Source: a virus
Virus record (IMG/VR): IMGVR_UViG_3300021197_000415
Span: 1-22,548 of that record
Reading direction: 5' to 3' (one strand)
DNA: 22,548 nucleotides
Shown: positions 11,802 to 18,477 of the stretch, piece after piece
How positions within the stretch are numbered: position 1 is the first letter of the stretch
Layout of the letters: every line of letters starts with the position of its first letter
Notes under the pieces: model-generated
Database searches by the model: none
What the model saw: only the letters and a program-made list of their open reading frames with translations
What the model was told of the DNA's origin: nothing
Position numbers and translations under genes: made by a program

Positions 11802-11984
11802 ATGGTAATGAGTCTGGCAACGTGTCGTGACAGATGCAGAGAGGCTAGAAATTGTGCCAGGCATTCGTGCAATAGACCTGACCCAAGGGTTAGAGATCAA
11901 AGATACGAGAAATTTGATCCAGATGCTAGAAGAGAATGTTGGGGATTTATAGAATTGGATGATGACGGTGCAACTACACATTAA
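11802..11984 (+). CDS. Small Cys-rich protein, possible zinc binder
   Basis: A 60-aa protein with six Cys. The first five fall in residues 8-23 (CRDRCREARNCARHSC) and the sixth at residue 46. Many Arg residues and an acidic C-terminus (ELDDDGATTH) complete it. It could be a small zinc-binding nucleic-acid protein. The upstream ribosome site is weak. It overlaps the RusA start by 26 bases, so the frame is either real or a shadow of the RusA leader; the Cys spacing and lack of other coding in the gap favour real. Confidence 0.5.
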   Translation: MVMSLATCRDRCREARNCARHSCNRPDPRVRDQRYEKFDPDARRECWGFIELDDDGATTH

Positions 11985-12291
11985 ACCATTAAGCGCAAAC
12001 GCAGCATTTAAGGGTCGTAAATTTAAGACTGCTGCATACAAAAATTATGAAAAAGCTTTAATGATGTTACTGCCAGCCAATTATGAAATACCAGAAGGTC
12101 CATTGGAAGTTTTTTATGAGTTTGGAATTACTTCAACATCTGATTGGGATAACCCAATTAAACAGTTACAAGACATTCTATGCAAGCGTTACAACTTCGA
12201 TGATCGTAGGATTATGAAAGGCACAGTGACAAAGAAGGTGGTCAAAAAAGGTAAGGGGTATTTGCAATTTTCAATTCGGGGAATGGAATGA
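11959..12291 (+). CDS. rusA: RusA-type Holliday junction resolvase
   Basis: A 110-aa protein. It shows the RusA pattern: a substrate strand near the N-terminus (LHIKPLSANAAFKGRKFKT), the acidic catalytic region SDWDNPIKQLQDIL (D62, D64, D72), then NFDDRRI (D81/D82) and a Lys-rich KKVVKKGKGY end. RusA dimers cut four-way DNA junctions symmetrically, so it would resolve recombination intermediates made with the annealing protein. Length is close to the family norm of about 120. It ends in an ATGA overlap with the replication initiator gene. Confidence 0.9.
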   Translation: MMTVQLHIKPLSANAAFKGRKFKTAAYKNYEKALMMLLPANYEIPEGPLEVFYEFGITSTSDWDNPIKQLQDILCKRYNFDDRRIMKGTVTKKVVKKGKGYLQFSIRGME

Positions 12292-12989
12292 AAGAACAAC
12301 CAAGTTATTACGCAATATTGACAGCTGATGTTAGATATTCAAAAGTGTTGAAACCCAATGAGAAACTTTTGTTTGCTGAAATTACTGCGCTGACAAATAT
12401 GAATGGTCAATGTTTTGCAACTAATAAATATTTTGCTCAGTTATATGACGTGTCTGTGGAGACTGTTAGTCGTTGGGTATCAAACCTTGAGAAGTTAGGT
12501 TTTATCAAGAGAACAATCAAATACAAGGAGGGAAGCAAACAAATAGAAAAGAGGTTTATTAGTCTTGCTACCCCTATTGACGAAAAAATCAATACCCCCC
12601 ATGATAAAAAAGTCAAGGGGCCTATTGACGAAAAAGTCAAAGGTAATAGTACAAGTTTTAATAGTTTATCTTTTATAGAGGAATTTTATCCAAATGATCG
12701 TTCTTTACTGGCAGTTAATGAAGAATATGGTTCAGTAGCAGATCGTGTATTACATCTTGCTGTAGAAGAATTTAAAGATGCAGTCACAAACAAACAGGGA
12801 AAGCCTTATAAAAATTTGCAATCAGCATTTAGGAATTATGTTCGCAAAGGTTGGCTAGTTAGTTTTAAAGCTAAATCACAAACACATGCCAGTTTAAGAG
12901 GTGCGGTATTACAAGCACAAATAGACGAGGAACTAGACAGGTTGTCTTTACAACAATCAATGGCAAAACTTGGAGATGTTTATGGATGA
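12288..12989 (+). CDS. Replication initiator (lambda O-like, HTH_36)
   Basis: A 233-aa protein with three parts. Residues 6-78 are an HTH_36-type winged helix (ILTADVRYSKVLKPNEKLLF, then CFATNKYFAQLYDVSVETVS, then RWVSNLEKLGFIKR). Residues 96-119 are three 8-residue repeats of the form P(I/H)D(E/K)K(I/V)(N/K)(T/G). Residues about 150-195 end in a LQSAFRNYVRKGWL motif like the C-terminal region of DnaT/DnaD-type loaders. Phage initiators with this layout bind the origin with the N-terminus and recruit the helicase loader with the C-terminus. The repeats are also DNA repeats, probably the origin. It is coupled to RusA (ATGA) and to the P-like gene. Confidence 0.8.
   Translation: MKEQPSYYAILTADVRYSKVLKPNEKLLFAEITALTNMNGQCFATNKYFAQLYDVSVETVSRWVSNLEKLGFIKRTIKYKEGSKQIEKRFISLATPIDEKINTPHDKKVKGPIDEKVKGNSTSFNSLSFIEEFYPNDRSLLAVNEEYGSVADRVLHLAVEEFKDAVTNKQGKPYKNLQSAFRNYVRKGWLVSFKAKSQTHASLRGAVLQAQIDEELDRLSLQQSMAKLGDVYG
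12573..12644. repeat. Three 24-bp tandem repeats: candidate replication origin iterons
   Basis: Units lie at 12573-12596, 12597-12620 and 12621-12644. Units 1 and 3 agree at 19 of 24 bases and units 2 and 3 at 17 of 24. Each has a hyphenated dyad of the form TTGAC-N6-GTCAA (perfect in unit 3). They fall in the linker of the initiator gene, and an AT-rich stretch follows at about 12645-12690. This is the arrangement of lambda ori inside gene O. Confidence 0.6.
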
Positions 12990-13296
12990 CAGTAAATTAG
13001 ATTACATAGACATAGCATCACAAATTTATACTCGCCTAGAGATGGAATATGGGTGGGCTACACCAAAGTCACAAAACAAGGTTGAGTTGACAAAGTTTTT
13101 AGCATCACAATTAGCCAGGCATGATGACATAGTGGTTCTATCTTGGAATGTGGCATTAGACAAAATTTCTGATGAAGGTAGTGATTATCCTCCAAAGATA
13201 CCAAAACTGTTACTGACAATGAGACGTTGTGCGCGTCTTAGAAATGAAAGGTCAGACGAAATAGTAAAGTACTTACAACAAAAACAAAATGTCTAA
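12982..13296 (+). CDS. Helicase-loader candidate (lambda P position)
   Basis: A 104-aa protein. The ATG at 12982 is chosen because GGAG lies 6 bases upstream; an upstream TTG at 12970 is less likely. It overlaps the initiator by 8 bases, the tight O-P coupling seen in lambdoid phages. The motif YPPKIPKLLLTMRRCARL (residues about 72-89) resembles the FPP-x-P-x-F/L-x(n)-C segment of replication protein P-like and other phage loaders. It has no Walker motif, so it is not an ATPase loader. Function as a helicase recruiter is inference from position and that motif. Confidence 0.5.
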   Translation: MDDSKLDYIDIASQIYTRLEMEYGWATPKSQNKVELTKFLASQLARHDDIVVLSWNVALDKISDEGSDYPPKIPKLLLTMRRCARLRNERSDEIVKYLQQKQNV

Positions 13297-13579
13297 GTTA
13301 CGTAAATACGCAAAAGGACAACCCTGTCAAGTTATGCTGCCAAATGTTTGCATATCAGGTGGAGAAAACGAGACAACAGTATTAGCTCATTTACCGTCAT
13401 TCGGAATGGGTACAAAGAGTCCTGATTTACTAGCAGCGCATTGTTGTTCAGCATGTCATGACGTTGCAGATGGAAGAGTGCCAAGTGATAAAGATCGTGA
13501 CATGATTCATCATTTTTTTAACGAAGGAGTTATTCGGACAATAAGAAAATTATATGCCGATGACGTTATTAATATTTAA
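13289..13579 (+). CDS. YbcO-like HNH-fold nuclease (DUF1364)
   Basis: A 96-aa protein that fits the DUF1364/YbcO pattern: SKLRKYAKGQPCQVMLPNVC at the start (C13, C21), TTVLAHLPSFG (H34), then AAHCCSACHDVADGR (H51, C52, C53, C56, H57). YbcO-type proteins have an HNH/beta-beta-alpha metal fold with a structural zinc site, and lie in the recombination (nin) region of lambdoid phages. It would act on recombination or repair intermediates. Length is near the family norm. It overlaps the P-like gene by 8 bases. Confidence 0.8.
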   Translation: MSKLRKYAKGQPCQVMLPNVCISGGENETTVLAHLPSFGMGTKSPDLLAAHCCSACHDVADGRVPSDKDRDMIHHFFNEGVIRTIRKLYADDVINI

Positions 13580-13591
13580 CAGGAGAGAGAA

Positions 13592-13702
13592 ATGGAATAT
13601 TTTGAAAAAACAAAAGCATGGGCTAAAGCTAATCCAAAGATAGCAATCGTTATAGCTTTTGTTGTTGTTGGTGTTATTGCAAATGCCATGGGGTTAGGCT
13701 AA
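13592..13702 (+). CDS. 36-aa single-pass membrane peptide
   Basis: An ATG at 13592 follows an AGGAG site (13581-13585) and opens 36 codons: a polar N-terminus MEYFEKTKAWAKANPK, then one membrane segment IAIVIAFVVVGVIANAMG. The TAA overlaps the next ATG (TAATG). A second early membrane peptide lies in the leftward operon at 9981-10094. Function unknown. Confidence 0.6.
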   Translation: MEYFEKTKAWAKANPKIAIVIAFVVVGVIANAMGLG

Positions 13703-13860
13703 TGGCAAACGGACTGTATGCCAACATCCATGCGAAACGTAAAAGAATAGCAGCTGGATCTGGTGAAAAAATGAGAAAGAAAGGTTCAGTTGGAGCGCCA
13801 AAAAACAGTGCTTTTAAAAAGGCAGCAAAAACAGCAAAGAAAAGGTCCATATTATCATGA
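13702..13860 (+). CDS. Small basic conserved phage protein
   Basis: A 52-codon frame joined by TAATG to the gene before and ATGA to NinB after. The product (GLYANIHAKRKRIAAGSGEK, then MRKKGSVGAP, then FKKAAKTAKKR) is strongly basic. The NIHAKRKRIAAGSGEKMRKxGS core is a recurrent motif in many short-tailed phages. No function is assigned that I know of; nucleic-acid or packaging binding is possible from the charge. Confidence 0.75.
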   Translation: MANGLYANIHAKRKRIAAGSGEKMRKKGSVGAPKNSAFKKAAKTAKKRSILS

Positions 13861-14279
13861 AAGTATTTGTTGACAGAAATGGACAAGAGAGAGCTTTGCG
13901 TATGACACAAGCTATGATTGCTTCTCATTTCAATGTTAGCAAAAATCACAAGGCTGTTCTCGAAATAACTGAAGACAGCCTTACAAGATCACAACGTCAA
14001 AACAAACTGTATTGGATGTGGATGACGCTTATCGCTGATGAGATAGGACACACTAAAGAAGAAATGTCTGAAATCTTGCAGCAAGCTATATTGGGAGAAA
14101 CGAGTTTTGTAAGTAAGCTCGATGGTGAAAGCATAACTAAACAGAAAAGAGCTAAGCAATTGTCAACGTCTGAATTCTCTAATTTTTTAGAACAGATTGA
14201 GTATTGGGCTGGTGAGTATGGAATGAGACTTCCAAAGCCAGAGGATTTATACCTTCGCAGCATGGGAGTAATAGATTGA
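13857..14279 (+). CDS. ninB: NinB-family recombination protein
   Basis: A 140-aa protein with the NinB/Orf core: LTRSQRQNKLYWMWMTLIAD (residues about 42-61), then IGHTKEEMSEIL, a region with LSTSEFSNFLEQIEYWAGEY and the end MRLPKPEDLYL. Lambda NinB (Orf) is a recombination mediator that binds single-stranded DNA and SSB and helps load the strand-exchange machinery. It sits with RusA and the YbcO-like nuclease, the standard set of a nin region. Length matches the family. Confidence 0.85.
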   Translation: MKVFVDRNGQERALRMTQAMIASHFNVSKNHKAVLEITEDSLTRSQRQNKLYWMWMTLIADEIGHTKEEMSEILQQAILGETSFVSKLDGESITKQKRAKQLSTSEFSNFLEQIEYWAGEYGMRLPKPEDLYLRSMGVID

Positions 14280-14458
14280 TAGAAGATTTAGAAAAGTTAA
14301 TGAACAAAATTAACAAAGTAAAGAAACTGGCAGAAGGTGGTCGTTATATCTGTAAGGATGAGATGGCTAAAAATACTTTTGAATTGATCATTCGTGAATT
14401 AGGAAACTTTCAGCAATGGCAAAAACAAAACGCACAAGAACCTAAAACTGGTGAGTAA
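14276..14458 (+). CDS. Small helical protein, unknown function
   Basis: A 60-aa, mostly helical, charged protein. The TTG start at 14276 overlaps the NinB stop (TTGA) and has GGAG 7 bases upstream. A later ATG at 14300 would lack such a site. The only Cys is in GGRYICKDEM. It overlaps the next gene by 8 bases. No family recognised. Confidence 0.55.
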   Translation: MIEDLEKLMNKINKVKKLAEGGRYICKDEMAKNTFELIIRELGNFQQWQKQNAQEPKTGE

Positions 14459-14648
14459 TCTTGAAGAACTAATTCATGATTTTGTAGATGACGAGATTTC
14501 TGAGTTGTATGTTATAGCCTTAAAAGTTCTTGCTACAGAGTTTGAATGTTCTATGGATGATGCTCATCACGGTGTAGTTGAAATGAGAAATGAAGTAGAC
14601 AAATTAGACATAGATAAAACAATACCTGAGACAAACACTAGACACTGA
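14451..14648 (+). CDS. Small acidic helical protein, unknown function
   Basis: A 65-aa protein with a GTG start. It is acidic, helical and soluble, with the stretch LEELIHDFVDDEISELYVIA near the N-terminus. It overlaps neighbouring genes on both sides (8 bases before, TGATG after), so it belongs to the operon. Not recognised. Confidence 0.5.
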   Translation: MSNLEELIHDFVDDEISELYVIALKVLATEFECSMDDAHHGVVEMRNEVDKLDIDKTIPETNTRH

Positions 14649-14869
14649 TGGATAACAAAAAAAGACAAAAAGCATTAGATGATGAGTTGAGGGCAAGAAT
14701 AGACCCTTTACTTCTTAAACCTATACCGATGCGGTTATCAGATATGGCTCGTATGCCTAAAGGTGTTAAGTTTGAAATTCGTTGGGGTAAACAACAAACA
14801 GTTTTGTCAAAAATTAAATTTTTTATTTTGGTTATGTTTTATAAAACTCTTAGGTTAATTAGAAACTAA
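14648..14869 (+). CDS. Small protein with C-terminal hydrophobic helix
   Basis: A 73-aa protein: a basic N-terminal helix (KKRQKALDDELRARIDPLLL), a central MRLSDMARMPKGVKFEIRWG, and a hydrophobic C-terminal helix (IKFFILVMFYKTLRLI) that could associate with the membrane. TGATG and TAATG overlaps join it to both neighbours. Function unknown. Confidence 0.55.
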   Translation: MDNKKRQKALDDELRARIDPLLLKPIPMRLSDMARMPKGVKFEIRWGKQQTVLSKIKFFILVMFYKTLRLIRN

Positions 14870-15288
14870 TGACTAATGAATTCCCTATCCTCATTGGGGA
14901 TGGATTAAAAGACAACCAGGTTAAATTTATTAATGCTTATGTGAATAGCTATTGTAACGTGAGCAAAGCTTGTGCCTCAGTTGATATAACAAGGCAAACG
15001 TATTACAGATGGTTAAAAGAAAGTGACAGCTTTGATGTAGCAGTAGAACAAGCTAGAGAAGCATTAAAAGATCGTTGGGAAGATGAGATCAACAGACAAG
15101 TCTTTGAAGATAGAAACCCAGTAGTGTTAAACAAATTTGCACCTATGGTTTTAAAGGATCGTGGTTACGCAGATGTTAAAGATGTCAACTTACATCAAAC
15201 AGGACAAGCAGATAACAATGTAGTTATTACTGTTGTTGAAGGTGTTGTAAATGAATTACAAGAAGAGGAGCATAAAATTGAGCAGTAA
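14869..15288 (+). CDS. terS: Terminase small subunit-like protein
   Basis: A 139-aa protein. LKDNQVKFINAYVNSYCNVS, then KACASVDITRQTYYRWLKES is the helix-turn-helix of small terminase subunits (FxxAYxxxxNVxxACxxxxIxxxTYYxWxxxS). It is followed by an acidic helical region and a KFAPMVLKDRGYA segment that is common before the oligomerisation part. It should recognise viral DNA and activate the large subunit. The large subunit gene is not adjacent: two methyltransferase genes lie between them. Start by TAATG overlap. Confidence 0.75.
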   Translation: MTNEFPILIGDGLKDNQVKFINAYVNSYCNVSKACASVDITRQTYYRWLKESDSFDVAVEQAREALKDRWEDEINRQVFEDRNPVVLNKFAPMVLKDRGYADVKDVNLHQTGQADNNVVITVVEGVVNELQEEEHKIEQ

Positions 15289-16207
15289 TTACGATTTAGA
15301 AGTTGTGTTAAGTTTGTTTGATGGTGCAAGTATGGGCCAAGAAGCATTGAAAAGATCTGGAATAACTTATAGACAATATCTGGCAAGTGAAATAGATAAA
15401 CCAGCCATGAGAGTCGCAATGCGTAATCATCCTTATACAGTTCAGTTAGGTGACATTAGAAATTTAAAAGGTGAGACTCTTCCACCAATAGATTTACTTA
15501 TGGGTGGTTCACCTTGTCAGGGATTTTCTTATGCCAACACATCGAAGGATAAAAAGAAGTTAGCGTTTGATCATCCACAGTCTCAATTGTTCTTTGAGTT
15601 TATAAGACTGGTAGAAGAAACTAAACCAACTTTTGTGTTTTTAGAAAATGTCAGAATGAAAACTGAATGGAGGGATGAGATAACCAATATTCTCTCGGAG
15701 GTAAGAGGGTATAGAATTGAGCCTGTGTTATGGGATTCAGCGTTAGTGAGTGCGCAAACAAGACTTAGAAATTATTGGACAGACATACCAGGGTTCGTTA
15801 TTCCTGAAGATAGAGGCATTCTACTTAAAGATGTTTTAGAAGATGAAGTCACTGAGTTTGATCTATTGTCTGATAAAGCTAAATCATATATGGATAGAAC
15901 AGTTAAAGGTGGAAGAAATCATTGGGATTTTAAACACCATTCAGAATCAGACAACGATAAATCAAAAACTGTAGTAGCCAATTTTCATAAGGGTGTTCCC
16001 TACAATGTATTGATTGATAAAAGAGAATTACCTGAGACTAAAGATGCTTCCGATTACAGTCCAGTTAAGAAGAAAAACTATGTTCAATTTGATAAAAGCG
16101 GTAAAGGTTTTAACTCACAACAAGATCGTTACTTTTTTAGAGATAACAAATCAGGAACAGTAAGTACGAAAGGCAATGGCAATGTTGAAGTTAAACAGGA
16201 GAGTTAA
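15278..16207 (+). CDS. Cytosine-C5 DNA methyltransferase, N-terminal part (motifs I-VIII)
   Basis: A 309-aa protein from a TTG at 15278, chosen because GAGGAG lies 7 bases upstream; an ATG at 15251 is the alternative. Visible motifs: I, VLSLFDGASMG (residues 10-20, SAM binding); IV, GGSPCQGFS with catalytic C80; VI, FLENV (E123); VIII, QTRLRNY (160-166). The motif I and IV wording (SLFDGASMGQEALKRSGI) is the Dnmt3-like type common in marine phages. Residues about 190-309 form a target-recognition region. Motifs IX-X are missing and are found in the next gene. Together they should methylate cytosine in phage or host DNA. Confidence 0.85.
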   Translation: MSSNYDLEVVLSLFDGASMGQEALKRSGITYRQYLASEIDKPAMRVAMRNHPYTVQLGDIRNLKGETLPPIDLLMGGSPCQGFSYANTSKDKKKLAFDHPQSQLFFEFIRLVEETKPTFVFLENVRMKTEWRDEITNILSEVRGYRIEPVLWDSALVSAQTRLRNYWTDIPGFVIPEDRGILLKDVLEDEVTEFDLLSDKAKSYMDRTVKGGRNHWDFKHHSESDNDKSKTVVANFHKGVPYNVLIDKRELPETKDASDYSPVKKKNYVQFDKSGKGFNSQQDRYFFRDNKSGTVSTKGNGNVEVKQES

Positions 16208-16572
16208 TGAAAAATGAGATAGTAGGTGGTGCAATTCGTGGTCGTAAGATTAACCCAGAAACTGGCAAAAGAGATGACAAAAACCCTAACAGTGTAATTG
16301 AGCAACGTCTTGAAACACGCAAAGACAATAAATCTAATTGTATGACAAGTGTGCCAACAGATTCTGTTGTAGTTGAAAAAGAAACATACAAATACAGAAA
16401 ACTCAGTTGTATTGAGGCGGAGAGGTTACAGACACTGCCTGATAACTATACAGCTGGAGAATCTAATAGTCAGCGTTACAAAATGATTGGCAACGGTTGG
16501 AATGTTGAAACTATTGTTGTTTTCTTTGATGCTTTAAAAATAGAGTTAATGAGGCGCAGACAAGCAGCATAA
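16207..16572 (+). CDS. Cytosine-C5 DNA methyltransferase, C-terminal part (motifs IX-X)
   Basis: A 121-aa protein. It opens with GGAIRGRKI, continues with the end of a target-recognition region (RKDNKSNCMTSV), and contains motif IX (RKLSCIEAERLQTLPDNYT, residues 64-82) and motif X (SNSQRYKMIGNGWNVETI, 87-104), which completes the SAM pocket. It cannot act alone. AGGAG lies 7 bases before its ATG, and the start overlaps the stop of the first part as TAATG, so it appears to be a real separate gene and not a sequencing error. Naturally split enzymes such as M.AquI set the precedent. Confidence 0.8.
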   Translation: MKNEIVGGAIRGRKINPETGKRDDKNPNSVIEQRLETRKDNKSNCMTSVPTDSVVVEKETYKYRKLSCIEAERLQTLPDNYTAGESNSQRYKMIGNGWNVETIVVFFDALKIELMRRRQAA

Positions 16573-16579
16573 GTAACAC

Positions 16580-17839
16580 ATGAAAGTAGAGCTTCAAATA
16601 ACCAAACAGTTTGAACCATTTCTTGATCCTAAATATAGGTATCTCGTATCTTATGGTGGAAGAGGTGGTGCTAAGAGTTGGAGTATTGCTCAGATACTTG
16701 TGTTACGTGCCTGGCAAAAACAAACAAGAGTACTGTGTGTGAGAGAAGTACAACGAAGCATATCAGAATCAGTCTTACAGTTATTGTCTGACACAATCGA
16801 CAGAATGGGTTTACAACAATATTTTGATGTTCAGAAGACTCAGATAGTAGGAACAAATGGTTCTCGTTTTATCTTTGAAGGTATTAAATCCAACATCTCT
16901 AAAGTTAAATCAATGGAGGGTATTGATGTTTGTTTCTGCGAAGAGGCTGACCAGCTAACTTACACCTCATGGGAGACATTAATCCCAACGGTCAGAAAAG
17001 AAGGTAGTCAGTTTATGATTAGCTTTAACCCTAATGATGAGATGGATGACACTTACCAAAGGTTTGTAATTAATACTCCTCCAGATTCATACGTGGTCAA
17101 AACTAACTACTCTGAGAACCCATGGTTTCCACGAGAGTTGGAGAAAGAAAGGCTACATCTTAAAGAGAAGAACATTGATTTGTACAATCATGTTTGGGAA
17201 GGTGAGGTGTTATCTAATAGGGATGGTGCTTACTTTGCTAAATTTATTCCAGATGACCAAATTATAGACTTTGCTGTTGAACCTATGATTCCTGTAGATA
17301 CTTACTGGGATTTAGGAATATCAGATAGCACTGCTATTTGGTTAGTTCAGCAAGTAGGTATGGAGATTCGTGTAGTGGATTGTTATGAGAATCAAGGTGA
17401 AGGGTTACAGTTTTATATTAACTGGCTTCATGATTGGAGAACAAAACACCAGGCAGTGTTAGGTGAACATTATGCGCCTCATGATATACAAGTCAGAGAA
17501 CTTGGTAGTGGTAAGTCGAGACTAGAGACAGCTCGTAAGCTAGGTATTCACTTTAGAGTAGTCAGACGATTAACTATTGAAGATGGTATTCATGCTGCTA
17601 GAGCCATACTACCTAAATGTTATTTTAAAAAGGATAGCACTAAACAAGGCTTACAGGCTTTGAGACGATACCGTAAAGAGTTTGATGAAAAGAAAGGGGT
17701 ATATAAACCACATCCATTGCACGATTGGACATCACATTTTAGCGATGCTTTTCGTTACTTTGCTATTGCACACAGAGACAAGAGTAAACAACAAAGAATA
17801 GGACAACCACAAGCAAACATATCATGGCTGACAGCTTAA
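16580..17839 (+). CDS. terL: Terminase large subunit
   Basis: A 419-aa packaging motor of the Terminase_3 (PBSX/XtmB) type. The ATPase part shows Walker A GGRGGAKS (residues 26-33), Walker B GIDVCFCEEAD (114-124, acidic pair E121/E122) and the coupling motif SFNP (148-151). The nuclease part has acidic residues in YWDLGISDST (D244, D249) and near the C-terminus in SHFSDAFRYF (D389). It drives DNA into proheads and cuts the concatemer. It overlaps the next gene by 16 bases. No clear ribosome site is seen before the ATG, 7 bases after the methyltransferase stop. Confidence 0.95.
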   Translation: MKVELQITKQFEPFLDPKYRYLVSYGGRGGAKSWSIAQILVLRAWQKQTRVLCVREVQRSISESVLQLLSDTIDRMGLQQYFDVQKTQIVGTNGSRFIFEGIKSNISKVKSMEGIDVCFCEEADQLTYTSWETLIPTVRKEGSQFMISFNPNDEMDDTYQRFVINTPPDSYVVKTNYSENPWFPRELEKERLHLKEKNIDLYNHVWEGEVLSNRDGAYFAKFIPDDQIIDFAVEPMIPVDTYWDLGISDSTAIWLVQQVGMEIRVVDCYENQGEGLQFYINWLHDWRTKHQAVLGEHYAPHDIQVRELGSGKSRLETARKLGIHFRVVRRLTIEDGIHAARAILPKCYFKKDSTKQGLQALRRYRKEFDEKKGVYKPHPLHDWTSHFSDAFRYFAIAHRDKSKQQRIGQPQANISWLTA

Positions 17840-18204
17840 AACTAGATTACTTTATAGCCTTTGGAGATTCAGACGTTCCTCATTTTTGGGATGTATTTAC
17901 TCGTAAAGGCTTTAGGCATTGTTGTGCTTTTAAATGGGATGGATACAACTGGATATTAATTGATCCATTAGGTCAACAACTTGATGTCAATGTTATGCCA
18001 TACACAAGCGAAGATGATGTGCCACATATGTTTAGTTCAACTGGTTGGACAGTTATTCGATACAAAAAAACAATTAAACCAAAGTTTATCTTCAGGGGGA
18101 TGCTCACATGCGTAACAGTATGTAAACAAGTCTTGGGAATAAAAGCATGCTGGGTGGTAACACCTTGGCAATTACACAACTATCTAAAAAGGAGAAGTAT
18201 ATGA
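17824..18204 (+). CDS. Conserved protein with permuted papain-like (NlpC/P60-type) pattern
   Basis: A 126-aa protein. GFRHCCAFKWDGYNWILIDP (H32, D47) and the later LTCVTVCKQVLGIKA (C96) give a His-then-Cys order. That is the permuted order of NlpC/P60-superfamily hydrolases: a His at the start of a strand, a polar residue on the next strand, and a Cys at the start of a helix. The end TPWQLHNYL also fits proteins of this kind. If catalytic, it might be a peptidase or amidase. It overlaps terL by 16 bases and sits at the head of the structural genes. The fold call is an inference from motif order only. Confidence 0.45.
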   Translation: MADSLKLDYFIAFGDSDVPHFWDVFTRKGFRHCCAFKWDGYNWILIDPLGQQLDVNVMPYTSEDDVPHMFSSTGWTVIRYKKTIKPKFIFRGMLTCVTVCKQVLGIKACWVVTPWQLHNYLKRRSI

Positions 18205-18473
18205 ACCCATATTTATTACCTAGCTTTAACAGGGAATGGCTAGAAAACAAACTGACATTTGGATTTAGATCTAGGTCATCAGCACCAGCACCAGCAGCAC
18301 CAGTTAAATCAGCTGCTGAAATAGACGCTGACAACAGGAGAGATTCAGAGCTTAGAGAAGAAAAAGCTTATGAAAAGAAATCTATGAATCGTGCAAAGAA
18401 AAGAAGATCGGGTAGACGTTCTTTAATAAGCAAAGACAATGATGAAAGAGGGCTTTCAGACACACTAGGATAA
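18201..18473 (+). CDS. Small basic head-region protein
   Basis: A 90-aa protein. The ATG at 18201 has AAGGAG 7 bases upstream and is preferred over an in-frame ATG at 18147. Residues about 27-40 are Ala/Pro-rich (SSAPAPAAPVKSAAEID). The C-terminus is Arg-rich (KKRRSGRRSLISKDNDERGL) in the form RRSGRRSLxxxxxxxGL, which recurs in small proteins next to the terminase and portal genes of podoviruses. It may be a DNA-binding or head-completion factor; this is from position only. Confidence 0.6.
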   Translation: MNPYLLPSFNREWLENKLTFGFRSRSSAPAPAAPVKSAAEIDADNRRDSELREEKAYEKKSMNRAKKRRSGRRSLISKDNDERGLSDTLG

Positions 18474-18477
18474 TATT

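Noticed and set aside
12573-12644. A CRISPR-like repeat array.
   Set aside because: The units are contiguous without spacers and in frame with a protein linker, so iterons or a protein repeat explain them.
13674-13949. A minus-strand 91-aa frame across 13674-13949.
   Set aside because: It lies opposite three coupled plus-strand genes with good junctions.
15251-16572. A frameshift error in a single methyltransferase gene.
   Set aside because: The second part has its own AGGAG site at good spacing and a TAATG junction of the same type as many other genes here. Raw reads would still be worth checking.
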